Shown piece after piece: positions 34,601-45,928 of a stretch of DNA of 64,000 nt. Each line of letters starts with the position of its first letter. Within the stretch, counting starts at the first letter, position 1. The notes below the pieces were generated by a model. The model searched no databases, was not told the origin of the DNA, and saw only the letters and a program-made list of their open reading frames with translations. Source of the DNA: Nemopilema nomurai (Eukaryota > Cnidaria > Scyphozoa > Rhizostomeae > Rhizostomatidae); NCBI GenBank assembly GCA_003864495.1, contig ML133394.1, forward strand, positions 372,001 to 436,000, in the 5' to 3' direction. The position numbers and the translations under genes were made by a program.

Positions 34601-37600
34601 GCTTTTGTCACTCATCGTCTGTCTCTTCTAGCCGTTGACTTGCTGTATGGGAATGTGTATTGCTTTATGTGCGGCACGTATGTCTATGATGATGAACTGG
34701 ATCAAATAGGAAAGGACGAGGCTGACAAAGCTCACTTTTAGGATCTGGCAAAAGAAAGTATTTTGAATGGCAACCAAACGACATCGAAACTGCTCTCCTT
34801 TCAATAACAGCGAAACGAAGAAAGATTGCAACAACCTCTATAGTTGGTAAGTTCCCAACAAGCATAAAAAAAATCATAAGCCCATATTTTTATTTACTCG
34901 TTTGGCAAATTTTTTAAAATTATTTTTATTAATGGTGCATTCATATAATTTTGCTCAATATCTTTCTATACCGAACGCTTCATTTCATGTAATGGACATT
35001 AATTTTAGAACAGTCAACCAGAGTAAACGAGAAAAAGCTTAAGTCGCTCGGCACTTTTTGAAATAAATTCACAAAGTCAGCGCCTTGGAAAACTGGTTTT
35101 GTGCATGCGTAATTTGTTATTGTTCTGCGCGAAGCCGACATGATTAAAGCTGGCGAAGAACACTGATATTGATATCTTTTTTCCTTCTCTCAGGATTACG
35201 AGGACTGATAAATCTTGGGAACACCTGCTTCATGAACTGCATACTGCAGGCCTTGATTCACACGCCAATGCTGCGCAGTTACTTCTTGTCGGACAAACAT
35301 TCTTGTCCCTCTATGGAGGACAGCCTCAGTTGTTTGATGTGTGAAATGTCGTTACTATTTCAAGAGGTACTATTACAAGAGGTGGAATTTTGCCAAATTT
35401 AAGTTTTGTTTGGACTTAGGCCCCGTTTACACGAGAGTAAAAGGAACGGATCCAAAAGATCCGGATCTTTTAGGTGCGATATGGGTACGATGCACAAGCG
35501 TTTACACGAGATCGGATCCTAAACTATAAAGCGTTTACACGGGAACGGACCAAAAGCGAATCTCTCTTTTTAAGCATGCGCAATGACAAGGTGATTGTTA
35601 ATTTTCATTTGGTGGTCTCGTTTCACTGCCGTGCCTTTGCGGATCCGTATCCACCCGCTTACACGGCGCCGATGAAGGTACGGATCCAAATGGATTCGCT
35701 CTCTAATCGTACCCAAAAAGGTACGGATCTCTCCAAGAAAAGATACAGATCCTACCGTGCCCGTGTAAATGCAAGGCCTATCGTAACCAGTTTGGGTACG
35801 GATCTATGCGAATCCGTTCCCGTGTAAACGGGGCCTTAGGTTGAAAAAAGTTCCAGTTGATGACAGGACACCTTCACAAAAGCGTCTTCGTAAATCAATT
35901 ATTGAACCAATCCTGTGAGACAGCAAGTTAACTGTTTTTAGGTTCATTTTTCCTGCCTGATGGTAACTATTTTAAAAACGTGTGAAAATGAAAAATGGAG
36001 ATTTTTCTGTTTAGCAATTATATTTTTACGTTATAATAAAAATTGAGTTCGAATAATCCCTTTGTCCGCATCCTTTAAACTAGTTGTGACAGGAAGTTCC
36101 ACAATTTTCCCCAAACACCGATAAAAAGTAGGATATGAGGCACATATCTATTTGCTAGGATTCACCACACTTCTGGTCATGTTGTCTCTAATTCTGTCTC
36201 TTATTGCACATAGTTCTACTCTGGTAAGAAGGCCCCTCACACACCTTACCGCTTGCTTCACAAAGTCTGGACCAACGCGAGACACTTGGCAGGCTATGAA
36301 CAACAGGATGCGCACGAATTCTTCATCGCAGCTTTAGACATTCTGCACCAGCACTGTGGAGGTTGGTAGAATCCTCGTGCATTACTAACTGAACGGCTTA
36401 ATATTGCAGGGTTAAAAGCAGATTTGTACTATCCAAATCTTTGGGTGCTGATAACACTTTGTTCTATGATCAGCAATTTTAATGTTTACTTATCCGTAGT
36501 GAAATTTAATAGCATTTTAAAAAAGTTTCCTATTTCAATGTATCTTTTTACATATGTACTCAATGACTTCGCTTTCTTGTGCTTTTTTTCCATTAAATTT
36601 TATTACTTTCTGTTTTTTTCTCCATCTAACTAGAATTCATTGTTGTGTAGCATACTTTTGAGTAATTTGATACTTACTGAAGTCTTTCAAACTCATTTGT
36701 ACTGACCCAAAAAAAAATTGAATTTCGGAGCTATTGACGTTAACCGCAATTAAGAATAGCAAGCCAAAAACGTTTTCAGACTTCTAACCAACATTTTCAA
36801 ATGCAACAGCACTAGAATCCTTGTAGTTTTTATTTCACTGCTCTAAATTTACCTCTTGGTACTCTCTTTTCTAGATGACGGCACAATCCCATCAAACAAC
36901 CACAATAAATGCAATTGTATTATCGACCAAATATTCACTGGTGGTTTGCAATCAAAGCTGACCTGTTTTGGTTGTCAGTAAGTTCTCTATACATCTTCTT
37001 CTTTCACTGGCCCAGGCATAAATTTCAAGCGTCATGTTTTAAAATGACAGAAAATGTCTTGGACCGCGAATCATTCCGAGCCACGTGTATTCATTTGTGT
37101 ATTATTTTTGATGGCATGAAATTGTTCTAGTGGAGAAACTATTATTTCTTAAGTTTAACTGACAATTAAGTTCTTAATACTGAAGAAGATTGCTTTAGAA
37201 TTTGTTTTTGGAAATATAGGTTCATAGTCAGGTAGTCGGGATACTTGATACAAGTTATGTATCGGTTTATTTTTTATACAGTTTATATTTCTGCAAGTTG
37301 GTAAAATTTTGACCAACTTTCACCTTTCCAATGCCAGGAAATGTACCTACTTTCACCTTGACTCGCTCTGTATCTCACAAGTTAAAGTTACGTTCCTCAG
37401 CGACCACGGGTAAAATAATGAATCTCTTAAAAGATTTGCTAATCATTTTCTAATCATAGATGGTCAGGGTAACATACTCACCAAATTGTTCTTTTTTAGG
37501 GGTGTATCTACTACGATAGACCCCTTTTGGGACATATCGTTAGACCTTGGTAATATAGGATATCCAATTACAAGCAGTAAAAATAACAGCAGCCAAAGGT

Positions 37601-40600
37601 CTGCTTTGAACATCAGCTCGACTCCTGAAGGTAAGGCAGTGGTGCATCAGGCATTCATTTCAGAACATAACGCCACCAATGGCCATGCTAGATACACTTT
37701 TGTGATTAAATACTCTTTTATATTACTTGGAGAACCATTATTTGGCTAATGTTGGAGGAATAACTCGTATTTTATCAATTCAGTAAGCACATGAATTGAA
37801 AAAATCGTCTGAAGAACGGAGTCAATGCCTCTTTTTAATATGCTAATCAGCCGAAAAGATACAAAAGGCAAAGTATCAGAAATCCTTGACAAATCGAAAT
37901 TTCTCTTATGGGTAACATGTATTTTTAAACTTTAGAAGACATCAGATACGATTATCGGTTTTTATTTGCCTTTGCTTTGAGCAGCGAACTGCAAACATTT
38001 TAACTAAACAGTGAAGCTCTTTTACTCTCTTTTTTAATGTGTGTTTTCCAAACTATTTTACAGATTTAAGCTCACAGGACTCTGATATCAGTCTCCAATC
38101 GAACAGTGACATGACAATTCCTCAGTCGCTAATGGCATGCTTAGAAAGGTAGGTTACAACTTCGTTGGTCTCGTTCTAGTCCTCTACATGGGACATTAAA
38201 TGGTAGAGCCATAGTATCCAGCATTTACATCCCACTTGCAAATGTTTTGTAAGGTTATAAAGCTGTTTGCTTTCCACTGTATTCATCTGATTTATCTCAC
38301 CTGTTTGGTCGGATGAAATCTGCATTTTCCTCCTTTTTCCGTTAAGCTTTACGAGGCCAGAGAGACTTGGGAGTGAGGCAAAGATTCGTTGCAGTCATTG
38401 CCATAGTTACCAGGTATCACTCAGTAAATTATTGTATTTTGTTGAGATTCTTTGGATTGAGATGATTTTATGTCACTGAATTATTTTATTATTATATGTG
38501 ATATATAAATAATTATATCAAAATATGTCCTTGATGGAAATCACCTAGAACAATAATGTGAATGGATTCTTTTCAAGCTTTGAAGTTGTCTTGACGTTAA
38601 GCCCCTAAACCATAAATGTATCGAATGTTTTGTGTAGTTTTAACTTCCCACTTCATCTTGGATTTGGCTTAAATGTTTTTGCATTATAACCTCGAGATTA
38701 TTGCGATCATCAGGAGGGTATTTTAGATAATTTATTTTGATATACTTAAATACCTATGTATACTAGGGTAGGTTATGATTTTATTTAAGCTCAAAGTTTT
38801 GTGTCCATTTTTCTTGTTCGTTACTTTGCAATGTATTTTGATTGTATTATCCTTTGATATGGTAAAATCCTTTGATAATTTATTTGATAAAAGCGCGGAA
38901 AAATAATTTATATTTCATGTCTTATGCGATCAGCACGCAACTTTGAGTCGAAACTTTGCGTCGCAACTTTGAGTACCTTGCTCATCATTCTGTTTTTTTA
39001 GTATGCAATGTATTTCGAGCGTGTTATCCTTTGATATAGTATACTCATTTTATGGAATTATATTCAGTATTACCGCGTGTTTACATTGAATATTTTATGT
39101 CTTTTCTTAGGAATCAACAAAACAGCTGACAATGAGAAAGTTACCAATTGTTGTTTGTTTTCATCTGAAGGTTAGTTTTAATTTAAGCGAGTAATTGATG
39201 AAACTGCAGATATTTGTTTGCATTGTTAATATGTTGTTAATATTGATTGGTAATTTACAATTCTGATTAACTGTTTTCCACCCTAGCGATTTGAGCATTC
39301 TAAAAAGTCAAAGAAGATTTCAACCTTTGTACCATTCCCTGAAGAGCTTGATATGACACCATTCATGGCTTCAACGTAAGTTTGCCTGCCGGGGGTCACT
39401 GATATAATTTTGATATTGAAATGACATGGATAACTGAGAAACCAAGGTGTGGAGAGCCCGATTGTGATGTATTTAAAGATGGCATATTGATGTGTAAAAA
39501 TTTCAAACAAAGTACACTGTATGTTCCTCTCTTATTTAGACTGTTTTTGGACTACACTTTATTTGTTCACCTATTCAATTCAAAACTACCTTTATGTAAT
39601 ATAGAAATATAGAACCAAATGCAGTCTTCTTTCACATTTAAAAAATAAGGCCTGGTTGTGATAATCTTAAAGCTATGATTTTCTTCTTATTAGCGTTAAT
39701 GTGCTTTACGATTTATGCGTTTTGTGCTATTTTTCAAATTTACAAATCCATGGATTTCCTTCTAAGCCTGCTATCATTAACCTTTTCAGAAACTCAGAAA
39801 ATTATAAATATGTCAACAATAGCAAGTCACACATCTGCGTGGACAATAAGTGAGTAACAATTCAAGCTTTTTGCTAAGAAATTTGGCTGACCTAATTAGC
39901 TACAGAGGCAATTAGAGATAAAGTCGGCAAACGGTAACTTGGCACCAACTCTGAGCTATCTTAGAATCGCACTTGTAGGGCCAATATTGACATGGTTTTC
40001 AGCTTTGGTTTTCATAATTAACATGATATATATAAATATATGATATCAAGCTCATGATTAAGAGAACAGCTGCTTCTTGGATTTGAGTCCTACTCAAGAT
40101 GTGTTCACATCTTGCCTTTCAACCTTATTTTACATAAAAAAATTTCAACTACTGTTTAAGATTCCAGAAGACATTTGGCTTTTCATTATCTTCCTGTATT
40201 TCACTCTTGCAAAAAAAATTTTTTTACTGATTTGGTAGTATGATATTTTGAGTGAAATTCAGCACAGTTTTTCTTGTGAACAGTATCTCTCATTTAAACA
40301 GAATCACATAGCACCATTTTCATATTTTCCAAGGTATTCTCTGTTTGCTGTTGTAATTCATAATGGAACTTTAGAAGTTGGCCATTACATGTGCTATGTG
40401 CGACAGGAAAAAGATCAGGTACTGGGCTGATTCCTTTTCAGAAATTCTTCTTTATGTCTGATTTTCACTATGCACTCAGTAAAAATCACTGTTCTTATTA
40501 GTCTGCAAATTTTCTATAGGCATGAAAAGTTGAAAAAGAAGAAATAGTTTGAGAATAGAATCACCTTGCTTTGCTGAAATAAGCCATATGATAAATCTTT

Positions 40601-41254
40601 TTGCATCCAACTGCATAGTACAAAAATTGAATTTGCGATGGATTGGCCATACTGAATGAGCATTTTCATTATGTCCATTGATGCATTTCATTTCAGTGGT
40701 TCAAATGTGATGATGCCTGGCTTACAAAAGCCACCTTAGATGAGGTCTTACACAGTGAAGGGTGAGTATTGCAACACCTATTTGTCATAAATTTGGTATA
40801 TTTTATACCTCAACTCTTTACAACCCCACTCCAAATATAGCCTTCAAACCAAAGTAAGATCCAAAACCACCACAACTCTTTGGATTGAAAAAAAGTTAAT
40901 TTTAGATATTTTGATTCATTCATTCATGGAAATTAGGACATAAACAGTAACGTGAAAAGAAATTTGGATTTGAAATTGCTTTTTGAAAAGTAGCTTTTTA
41001 TAAAAAAATGCTTGAAAGGTTAGCATGAAGTCACACCAAATATAATTTGTTAAATGAATTTCTTGAAATAATAATTTTGCTGGAGAAAATTGGACTAACA
41101 ATATATAATGGAAACTAATTAGAAAAAAGAAAATTATTGTAATTCATAAAGATATTTCTTTTTTTGGTAATGATTTGGTTTTACAAACTTAATTTTCTTT
41201 ATCATTTTCAGGTATCTATTGTTTTATCACAAACAGATTCTTGAATATGAATGA
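31656..41254 (+). CDS. USP22: USP22-type ubiquitin-specific protease; 15 exons, one frameshift
   Basis: Orthologue of the SAGA deubiquitinase-module catalytic subunit, which removes ubiquitin from histones H2B and H2A in the nucleus. Exons: 31656-31766, 34266-34401, 34632-34846, 35194-35366, 36214-36361, 36875-36977, 37500-37630, 38064-38148, 38347-38413, 39111-39170, 39287-39375, 39790-39849, 40334-40418, 40697-40761, 41212-41254. The N-terminus [10 protein letters not shown] matches the family. A ZnF-UBP domain follows ([28 protein letters not shown]). The catalytic Cys box is [13 protein letters not shown], the His box is [12 protein letters not shown], then WFKCDDA, and the end is [12 protein letters not shown]. 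Structural zinc pairs CNC, CFGC and CSHC are visible. Coding length is 1,571 bases; one extra base in exon 3 gives 523 aa, close to human USP22 (525). The first intron is 2.5 kb and a MITE sits in intron 4. Confidence 0.93.
31767..34265 (+). other. First intron of USP22-like gene (2.5 kb)
   Basis: Donor GTGCGT, acceptor TTGTAG, phase 0, joining EAQIRK to AKWLKCHQC as in vertebrate USP22. I found no exon, RNA gene or mobile element inside it. Confidence 0.7.
34730..34745 (+). other. USP22: One-base frameshift in USP22-like exon 3
   Basis: The frame [20 protein letters not shown] meets TAG at CACTTTTAGG. The next frame reads [17 protein letters not shown], which is the expected USP22 continuation up to the next splice site. 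One more T in the run restores both the protein and the exon phase. Confidence 0.85.
35419..35835. mobile_element. 417-bp MITE with TTA target duplication, PIF/Harbinger-like
   Basis: Perfect 15-bp terminal inverted repeats GGCCCCGTTTACACG at 35419 and its complement ending at 35835, flanked by TTA on both sides (35416-35418 and 35836-35838). Three-base TTA/TAA target duplications are characteristic of PIF/Harbinger elements; the superfamily call is inference. The interior has further copies of GCGTTTACACG and ACGGATCC in both orientations. It encodes no transposase. It lies 52 bases after a USP22-like donor site and extends through much of intron 4. Confidence 0.9.
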
Positions 41255-41347
41255 TACAGTCAAGTTAGTAAAAAAACAATTATGAAATTGGTAGTGTAAT
41301 ATTTTTCCTACAAACTGCAAATACTAATTATCTCTATTAACAATGTA

Positions 41348-41353
41348 AATAAA
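41348..41353 (+). terminator. Poly(A) signal candidate, USP22-like gene
   Basis: AATAAA 94 bases after the TGA stop of the USP22-like gene, a normal position for a cleavage signal. Confidence 0.55.
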
Positions 41354-41894
41354 TAACGAGAGTATAATTGATTGAACTTGGTTTGACATCTAACTTGGTA
41401 TGCAATGCTACATCTCCATTAATGTTATTTGTTCTTGAAGCTTTACTTTTATATTTTGCTTTGCACCATGCCATTAGAATCTAGCTCAGCTCCATTTTCA
41501 AAAATATTTGTTTTTGTAGGAATTTGTCAAAAATAGTATCAGTCCATAGCTTTGATATAAATTAGGATGTGATAGTGTCATTGCAGCATGCTCAACAGAG
41601 TTTTCAATTAAAAGATATTCTATTTAACAGACATTTATGAAATAGTTCTTTTTTTACTTTTGAAAACAATTAATGTTGTTTCACCTGAAGATAAAGATAG
41701 AAAAAATTTTCAGAGCATCTTTTTTGTGTCCTGCTTCTTTTAGTTTGTTGTTACTTGTTACCTAAGCTTTAAAATTCTTCAAACCTCTTGAGAAATTTAT
41801 TTATTTTCCCAGAACCTAAATTAACAGAATTAGACAACCATGGAATCGTTTCAAATGCCTTGTAAGACTAATATTAGTTGCTTTGAGCATAAAT

Positions 41895-41900
41895 TTTATT
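41895..41900 (-). terminator. Poly(A) signal candidate, RABL3
   Basis: TTTATT on the plus strand reads AATAAA on the minus strand, about 190 bases past the RABL3 stop codon. Confidence 0.45.
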
Positions 41901-42085
41901 TACAAAGCACAAAATCAAAGCATTTCTTTGCATTCCAGAAAGTCAAAGCTTGGTTTTAGGAGTAGTTGGATGAATCCTTCAGTACTATGTTTTCAGTAGT
42001 AGATATATATCTCCTTAGTAGACAATCAAAATTATAGATACAGAAATGATATATTTCACCCATATGCTTACAAATATAAGATATT

Positions 42086-45000
42086 TTATGTTGACCCTGA
42101 AAAAACTTTTCTTCTTTTGTCTGTTTGTAAGCTCCTTGGTGAATCCGAATCAAATGTGCTCTAGAAAAGAATTATTAAAACATATGTATCAAAGCATTTA
42201 AAATGTTTACCTTGTAGAAACCAGAAACTGTGAGTAATTGAATTAATAATTGGAATTGAAAAGAAAATTTTAACTTTTTGGTACTTTTGATGACCACATT
42301 AAACAAAATTAAAAACAAAGCTCTTTTCACATACCTGTGCAGATCCTAAGTGGTGTCGACTTCCAAATTTCTTTTCTATTACCTAAAAATGAATGAAAAT
42401 GGAAAGACATTACAATGACATGCTTATGTTGATTGTGAAAGCCAATTCTCATATTCTGCTACAAGGCAACATCTTTATGAAATGCAAGTTGTGCAGAGAA
42501 ATATGATAACAACTCTTTCATTCTGGGCAAACTAGGTAATATTTTTGGGCACTATCTACATACCTATAAAGATCCTATTCTTTATTGGCTGAAAGAGTCT
42601 TTCTTACTAGTCTTTCTTTCTTCCTATTTCACACTGATTAGTCATAAAATGTCCCCTTCCGCAACCCTCAAAATGTTAGTCTGCAATAGCGTATTTATTT
42701 TGTCAGCTTTTGGTCATTTTCAGACAATTGGAGGAGTGTCAGGCAACAAAACTTTCTTCCAGTTTACAGGCGTTGTGAATTGACTATTTTGTGCTATTTT
42801 AGTTCTGCAGTACAAATCATGTGACCTACCTTGTCAAAGAAAGAACTAAATTTATCCCAGTTTTGTGAGCCGATTGAGAATGACTTCTTCTGTAGACAGT
42901 CCAAGTTTATTTGCGTAGCTCTGAGCTCACCAGCTAAGCTGCAGTATGATGAAGATGCCCTAGTTTCTGGAGCCTGGTCCTTAAAAATTAATTTTTTAGA
43001 AAAATTCAAATAAGGAAAATAATGTTCTAGACAGTAAGGAATGGTTTTAATTCTGATAGCCTTGGAATTCAAACTTTGGAATTTTTATCAATGTGCCTAT
43101 TGCTCTGAAACAAATAGTTCTATACATTGAACAAAAAATTCATTGAGAAAGATTTCTAATTGTTTTTAAGGCAAATTATTTGACTGCGTTATCATCTTTC
43201 TCTGAAAGATTAATTCTGTAAAGCAAGTTAATTTACAATTTGAAGAAAATAGTTGGCTAAGATTTTGAAAAATGAAAGTATGTGTTACCAATTTTGTGCC
43301 AACAATAAGCACTGGAAGTTGGTTCCCAGAGAACTGTTCTAAATCAAAGTCTATACTCCTGTGAAGGAAAGGAGCTGATAAGATTTCAAGCTGACAGGTT
43401 AATGTAATAAACACTTTGTTAACCAGCATACTAGTATGTATAAATGGACTTTAAGGGAGTGAAAAGAATCCAAAATAATTTCACTTCATTAATGTCAAGG
43501 CTAGATATACTGGGAAACCAATTAAGGGAAAACAGTTAAAGAATTATGATTGAGAAGACTTGATGAAAATGTCCTTGAAACGACTTGGCAAAGTTTAGAT
43601 AAATTTTGTTTCTTTTATACCTTTATCTACTTGTCACCCATGAAAGATTATCAGAAATATTATTATAATTACAGATTACTTTTTAAAAATAATAATTTTT
43701 TAGATGCTTCATACCCATTGTATTCATGAGTAGCACCTCTCACACTGACACCTACAAATTTAAACAAATAAGCCATTACTAGATTATATCCAACAAAACA
43801 GAAGAGAGAATTTTGCCATTGTCAAAACTTTCTTGTTATTAACCTTACTAGCCTTAGCTCCATTAAAAGTTCTGACAACACATTGATACCAAGATTCAAC
43901 AATTTGGAGTTCAAATAAGAAACATTAACGATGGCTCAGTGGATGGCTCAGTGGTTAGAGGCGCTGACTATGGACCCATAGGTTCCGTGGTTCGAGTCCC
44001 TGGCATGACCAAACTTTCACACAGAGTGAGGAGAGTTGCCAGCTCTCTGTAATTCCAGGCATAAGGAATCATGAGGTGTGGTCACATCATGAGGAAGGAT
44101 CAGGACACTGCTCGATAAGCTTAAGCTTCTTAGTGTCCTAAAAACTACCTTCAGATGCAAGGTAGAAACAAATCAAACAAATCAAATCAAACATTAACCA
44201 TTTCAACAACCTTAGTTAACATAACCTCATCAATGGACAAACTAAAATGAAAAGAGAAAAAAGATGATATCCTATTTATGAACAAAATATTTTAGCAGTT
44301 TCTTAATCAACATTACCTTTATTGGGTGACATTATAACAGTATTTACCTTGTACCAATAAAAGTTTTGCAAAAAATAATGAAATTCAAAGTTCTTCATTT
44401 CAATTTCTGCAGAAAACAATGCAACAAAACTCAAAAGTGGGATTGCTGGTTTAGCTATCCCATTTTGTGTTATAATCTTTACAATAGCTAGATGCTTTGT
44501 GGAAGAACACTTTACAGGAAAGACCTGGGGCCATATCTTGCATACTGACACAACTGCTAATGTCATAAAAATTACCAGCTTTGAAAGCTGACAAAATAAA
44601 TACCCAATTGTGGATCGAAAACACTAGAGGGTTGTGAGGAGAGTGTATAATTGGCTATATTTGACCAATCATTGTGACTTCACACTTAAGTTTTAAAAAA
44701 GCACAAGGGAAATAACAAATTATTTCTGTCAATACAGAATGGGATACTTCATAGAAATCGAAACTGGCTATTTATTAAGTATGGTACTCAAAGTGCTTTG
44801 AGTACTTTGGTGTGTACTCAAAAGAGTATGGACCAAAAAGTACTTCAGTTATGCAAAAACTGGTACTGCTATTTCCAGCCATTGAAAAGTTCTGCACACC
44901 GAAGTATTTGTTCTATAATCTTTCTTAGAAGTTACATAAAGCACTCCCATTGTAATCACTAAATAAAAGTTGAACCTCACCAACCTGTAAAATCCTGTTT

Positions 45001-45773
45001 GCAATTATTTAGAAGCTCTGCAAACCATTTCCGTAAATTTTGAATAGATTTTTTATTACTTAGATCATGAACCAAGATTACACCATTTACATTGTTGTAG
45101 AAAATGCTTCTGCTATTTTTATGACTTGTTGACCCTCCAACATCCCATAGTTCAATGTACATAAGTTTTTCATCTGAACTGCTTTCTTGCTGATATTCAT
45201 ATAGCTGAAAACAGAAAAAAACTTAAATTTTCATGGATAAATTTAAATAAAATACAATTTAGTCAACCAGGGATTCCAATTAAACAAATCAGATTTTGCA
45301 AAAAATAGCTAAATAATCCTTTAGAATTCTATTTTTAAAAAAATTTAAGTAAACCAAGTAAATAAACCTTCATTAAGTTTAAAGTTAGAAAAATTTGACA
45401 TTCTGGTAAATTCTGAATAAATGTTTTATGCAAAGTTTACAATTTACTGGGTTTAACACTGCAACGACTGGTATAAATACCAAGCAATTAAAGAGTAAAA
45501 ATTATTACCATAACTTCAACAGAACACCCAATTGTCCAGGGAGAACTTGATAATACCTCACCATGAGCTAAGGCATGAACTAACGTTGTTTTTCCAACAC
45601 CTAAAAAACAAAACACGGTCACATTTTTCGTCTGTAGACAAATAAACTGAGCAATTTTTTGGCTTATTTTGAAGACATGAGAAAAACTGTTCTCCTTTTG
45701 AGCAAGTGACTCTTCAATACTTACCAGAGTCTCCCAGCACCGCAATTCTGACTTTCTCAATGGACCCTGACAT
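42086..45773 (-). CDS. RABL3: Rab-like protein 3, small GTPase; 7 exons
   Basis: Exons in transcription order: 45773-45725, 45600-45509, 45204-44991, 43368-43289, 42979-42830, 42382-42335, 42160-42086; phases close, giving 235 aa (human RABL3 is 236). The P-loop is GDSGVGKTT, split by intron 1. Then come WTIGCSVEV, the switch II region [28 protein letters not shown], the guanine-base motif VIGTKLD (in place of NKxD, as in RABL3 proteins), INLDC and [12 protein letters not shown]. There is no C-terminal prenylation cysteine, and the tail is basic ([12 protein letters not shown]), as is usual for RABL3. The vertebrate protein binds the SmgGDS chaperone and affects prenylation of other GTPases. 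The exon 3 donor is GTGAGG after 44991; an upstream GTTGGT would break phase. The gene is divergent with WDR3. Confidence 0.94.
43920..44198 (+). mobile_element. tRNA-derived SINE with 10-bp target site duplication
   Basis: AAACATTAAC flanks the element at 43920-43929 and 44189-44198. The head has a pol III A box (TGGCTCAGTGG, 43944) and B box (GGTTCGAGTCC, 43989) with tRNA-like spacing of 45. A tRNA-unrelated body follows, then an A-rich tail of CAAAT/CAAAC units. The first 12 bases (GATGGCTCAGTG) are duplicated at the 5' end. It lies in RABL3 intron 3, inserted antisense to the gene. Confidence 0.9.
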
Positions 45774-45928
45774 TCTTTTTCATCAAACCTTCCTTCCTTC
45801 TTCTGTAATCTTAGCCTCGGTATGCACCAGAGCTGTAGTTTGACAACGAGGCCAGTGTCTCCATGTGCTATTTATTAATGGCGGACAAGATCGAGGAAGC
45901 CGCACAACTTGTGTAGAGAGGTACAACG
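45774..45928. promoter_or_regulatory. Bidirectional promoter, RABL3 / WDR3
   Basis: Only 155 bases separate the two start codons, which point away from each other, so both promoters and 5' untranslated regions must fit here or overlap. AATGGCGGAC at 45877 resembles the YY1 motif common in short housekeeping promoters. No TATA box is evident. Confidence 0.8.

Larger units (their letters stand above)
41255..42085. other. Convergent intergenic region, USP22-like and RABL3
   Basis: About 830 bases between the stop codons of two genes transcribed toward each other. It contains a poly(A) signal candidate for each strand and nothing else that I can support. Confidence 0.7.

Noticed and set aside
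34690..34740. A 60-base intron ending at TTTTAG in USP22-like exon 3
   Set aside because: It would remove [15 protein letters not shown], which aligns with the conserved end of the zinc-finger domain.
43930..44005. Functional tRNA gene
   Set aside because: Pol III boxes are present, but the sequence does not give a clean cloverleaf with an acceptor stem, continues into a SINE body and tail, and is bounded by a target duplication.
44991..44995. RABL3 exon 3 donor GTTGGT, four bases upstream of the one used
   Set aside because: It puts exon 4 out of frame with an immediate stop, while GTGAGG after 44991 keeps the RABL3 sequence.
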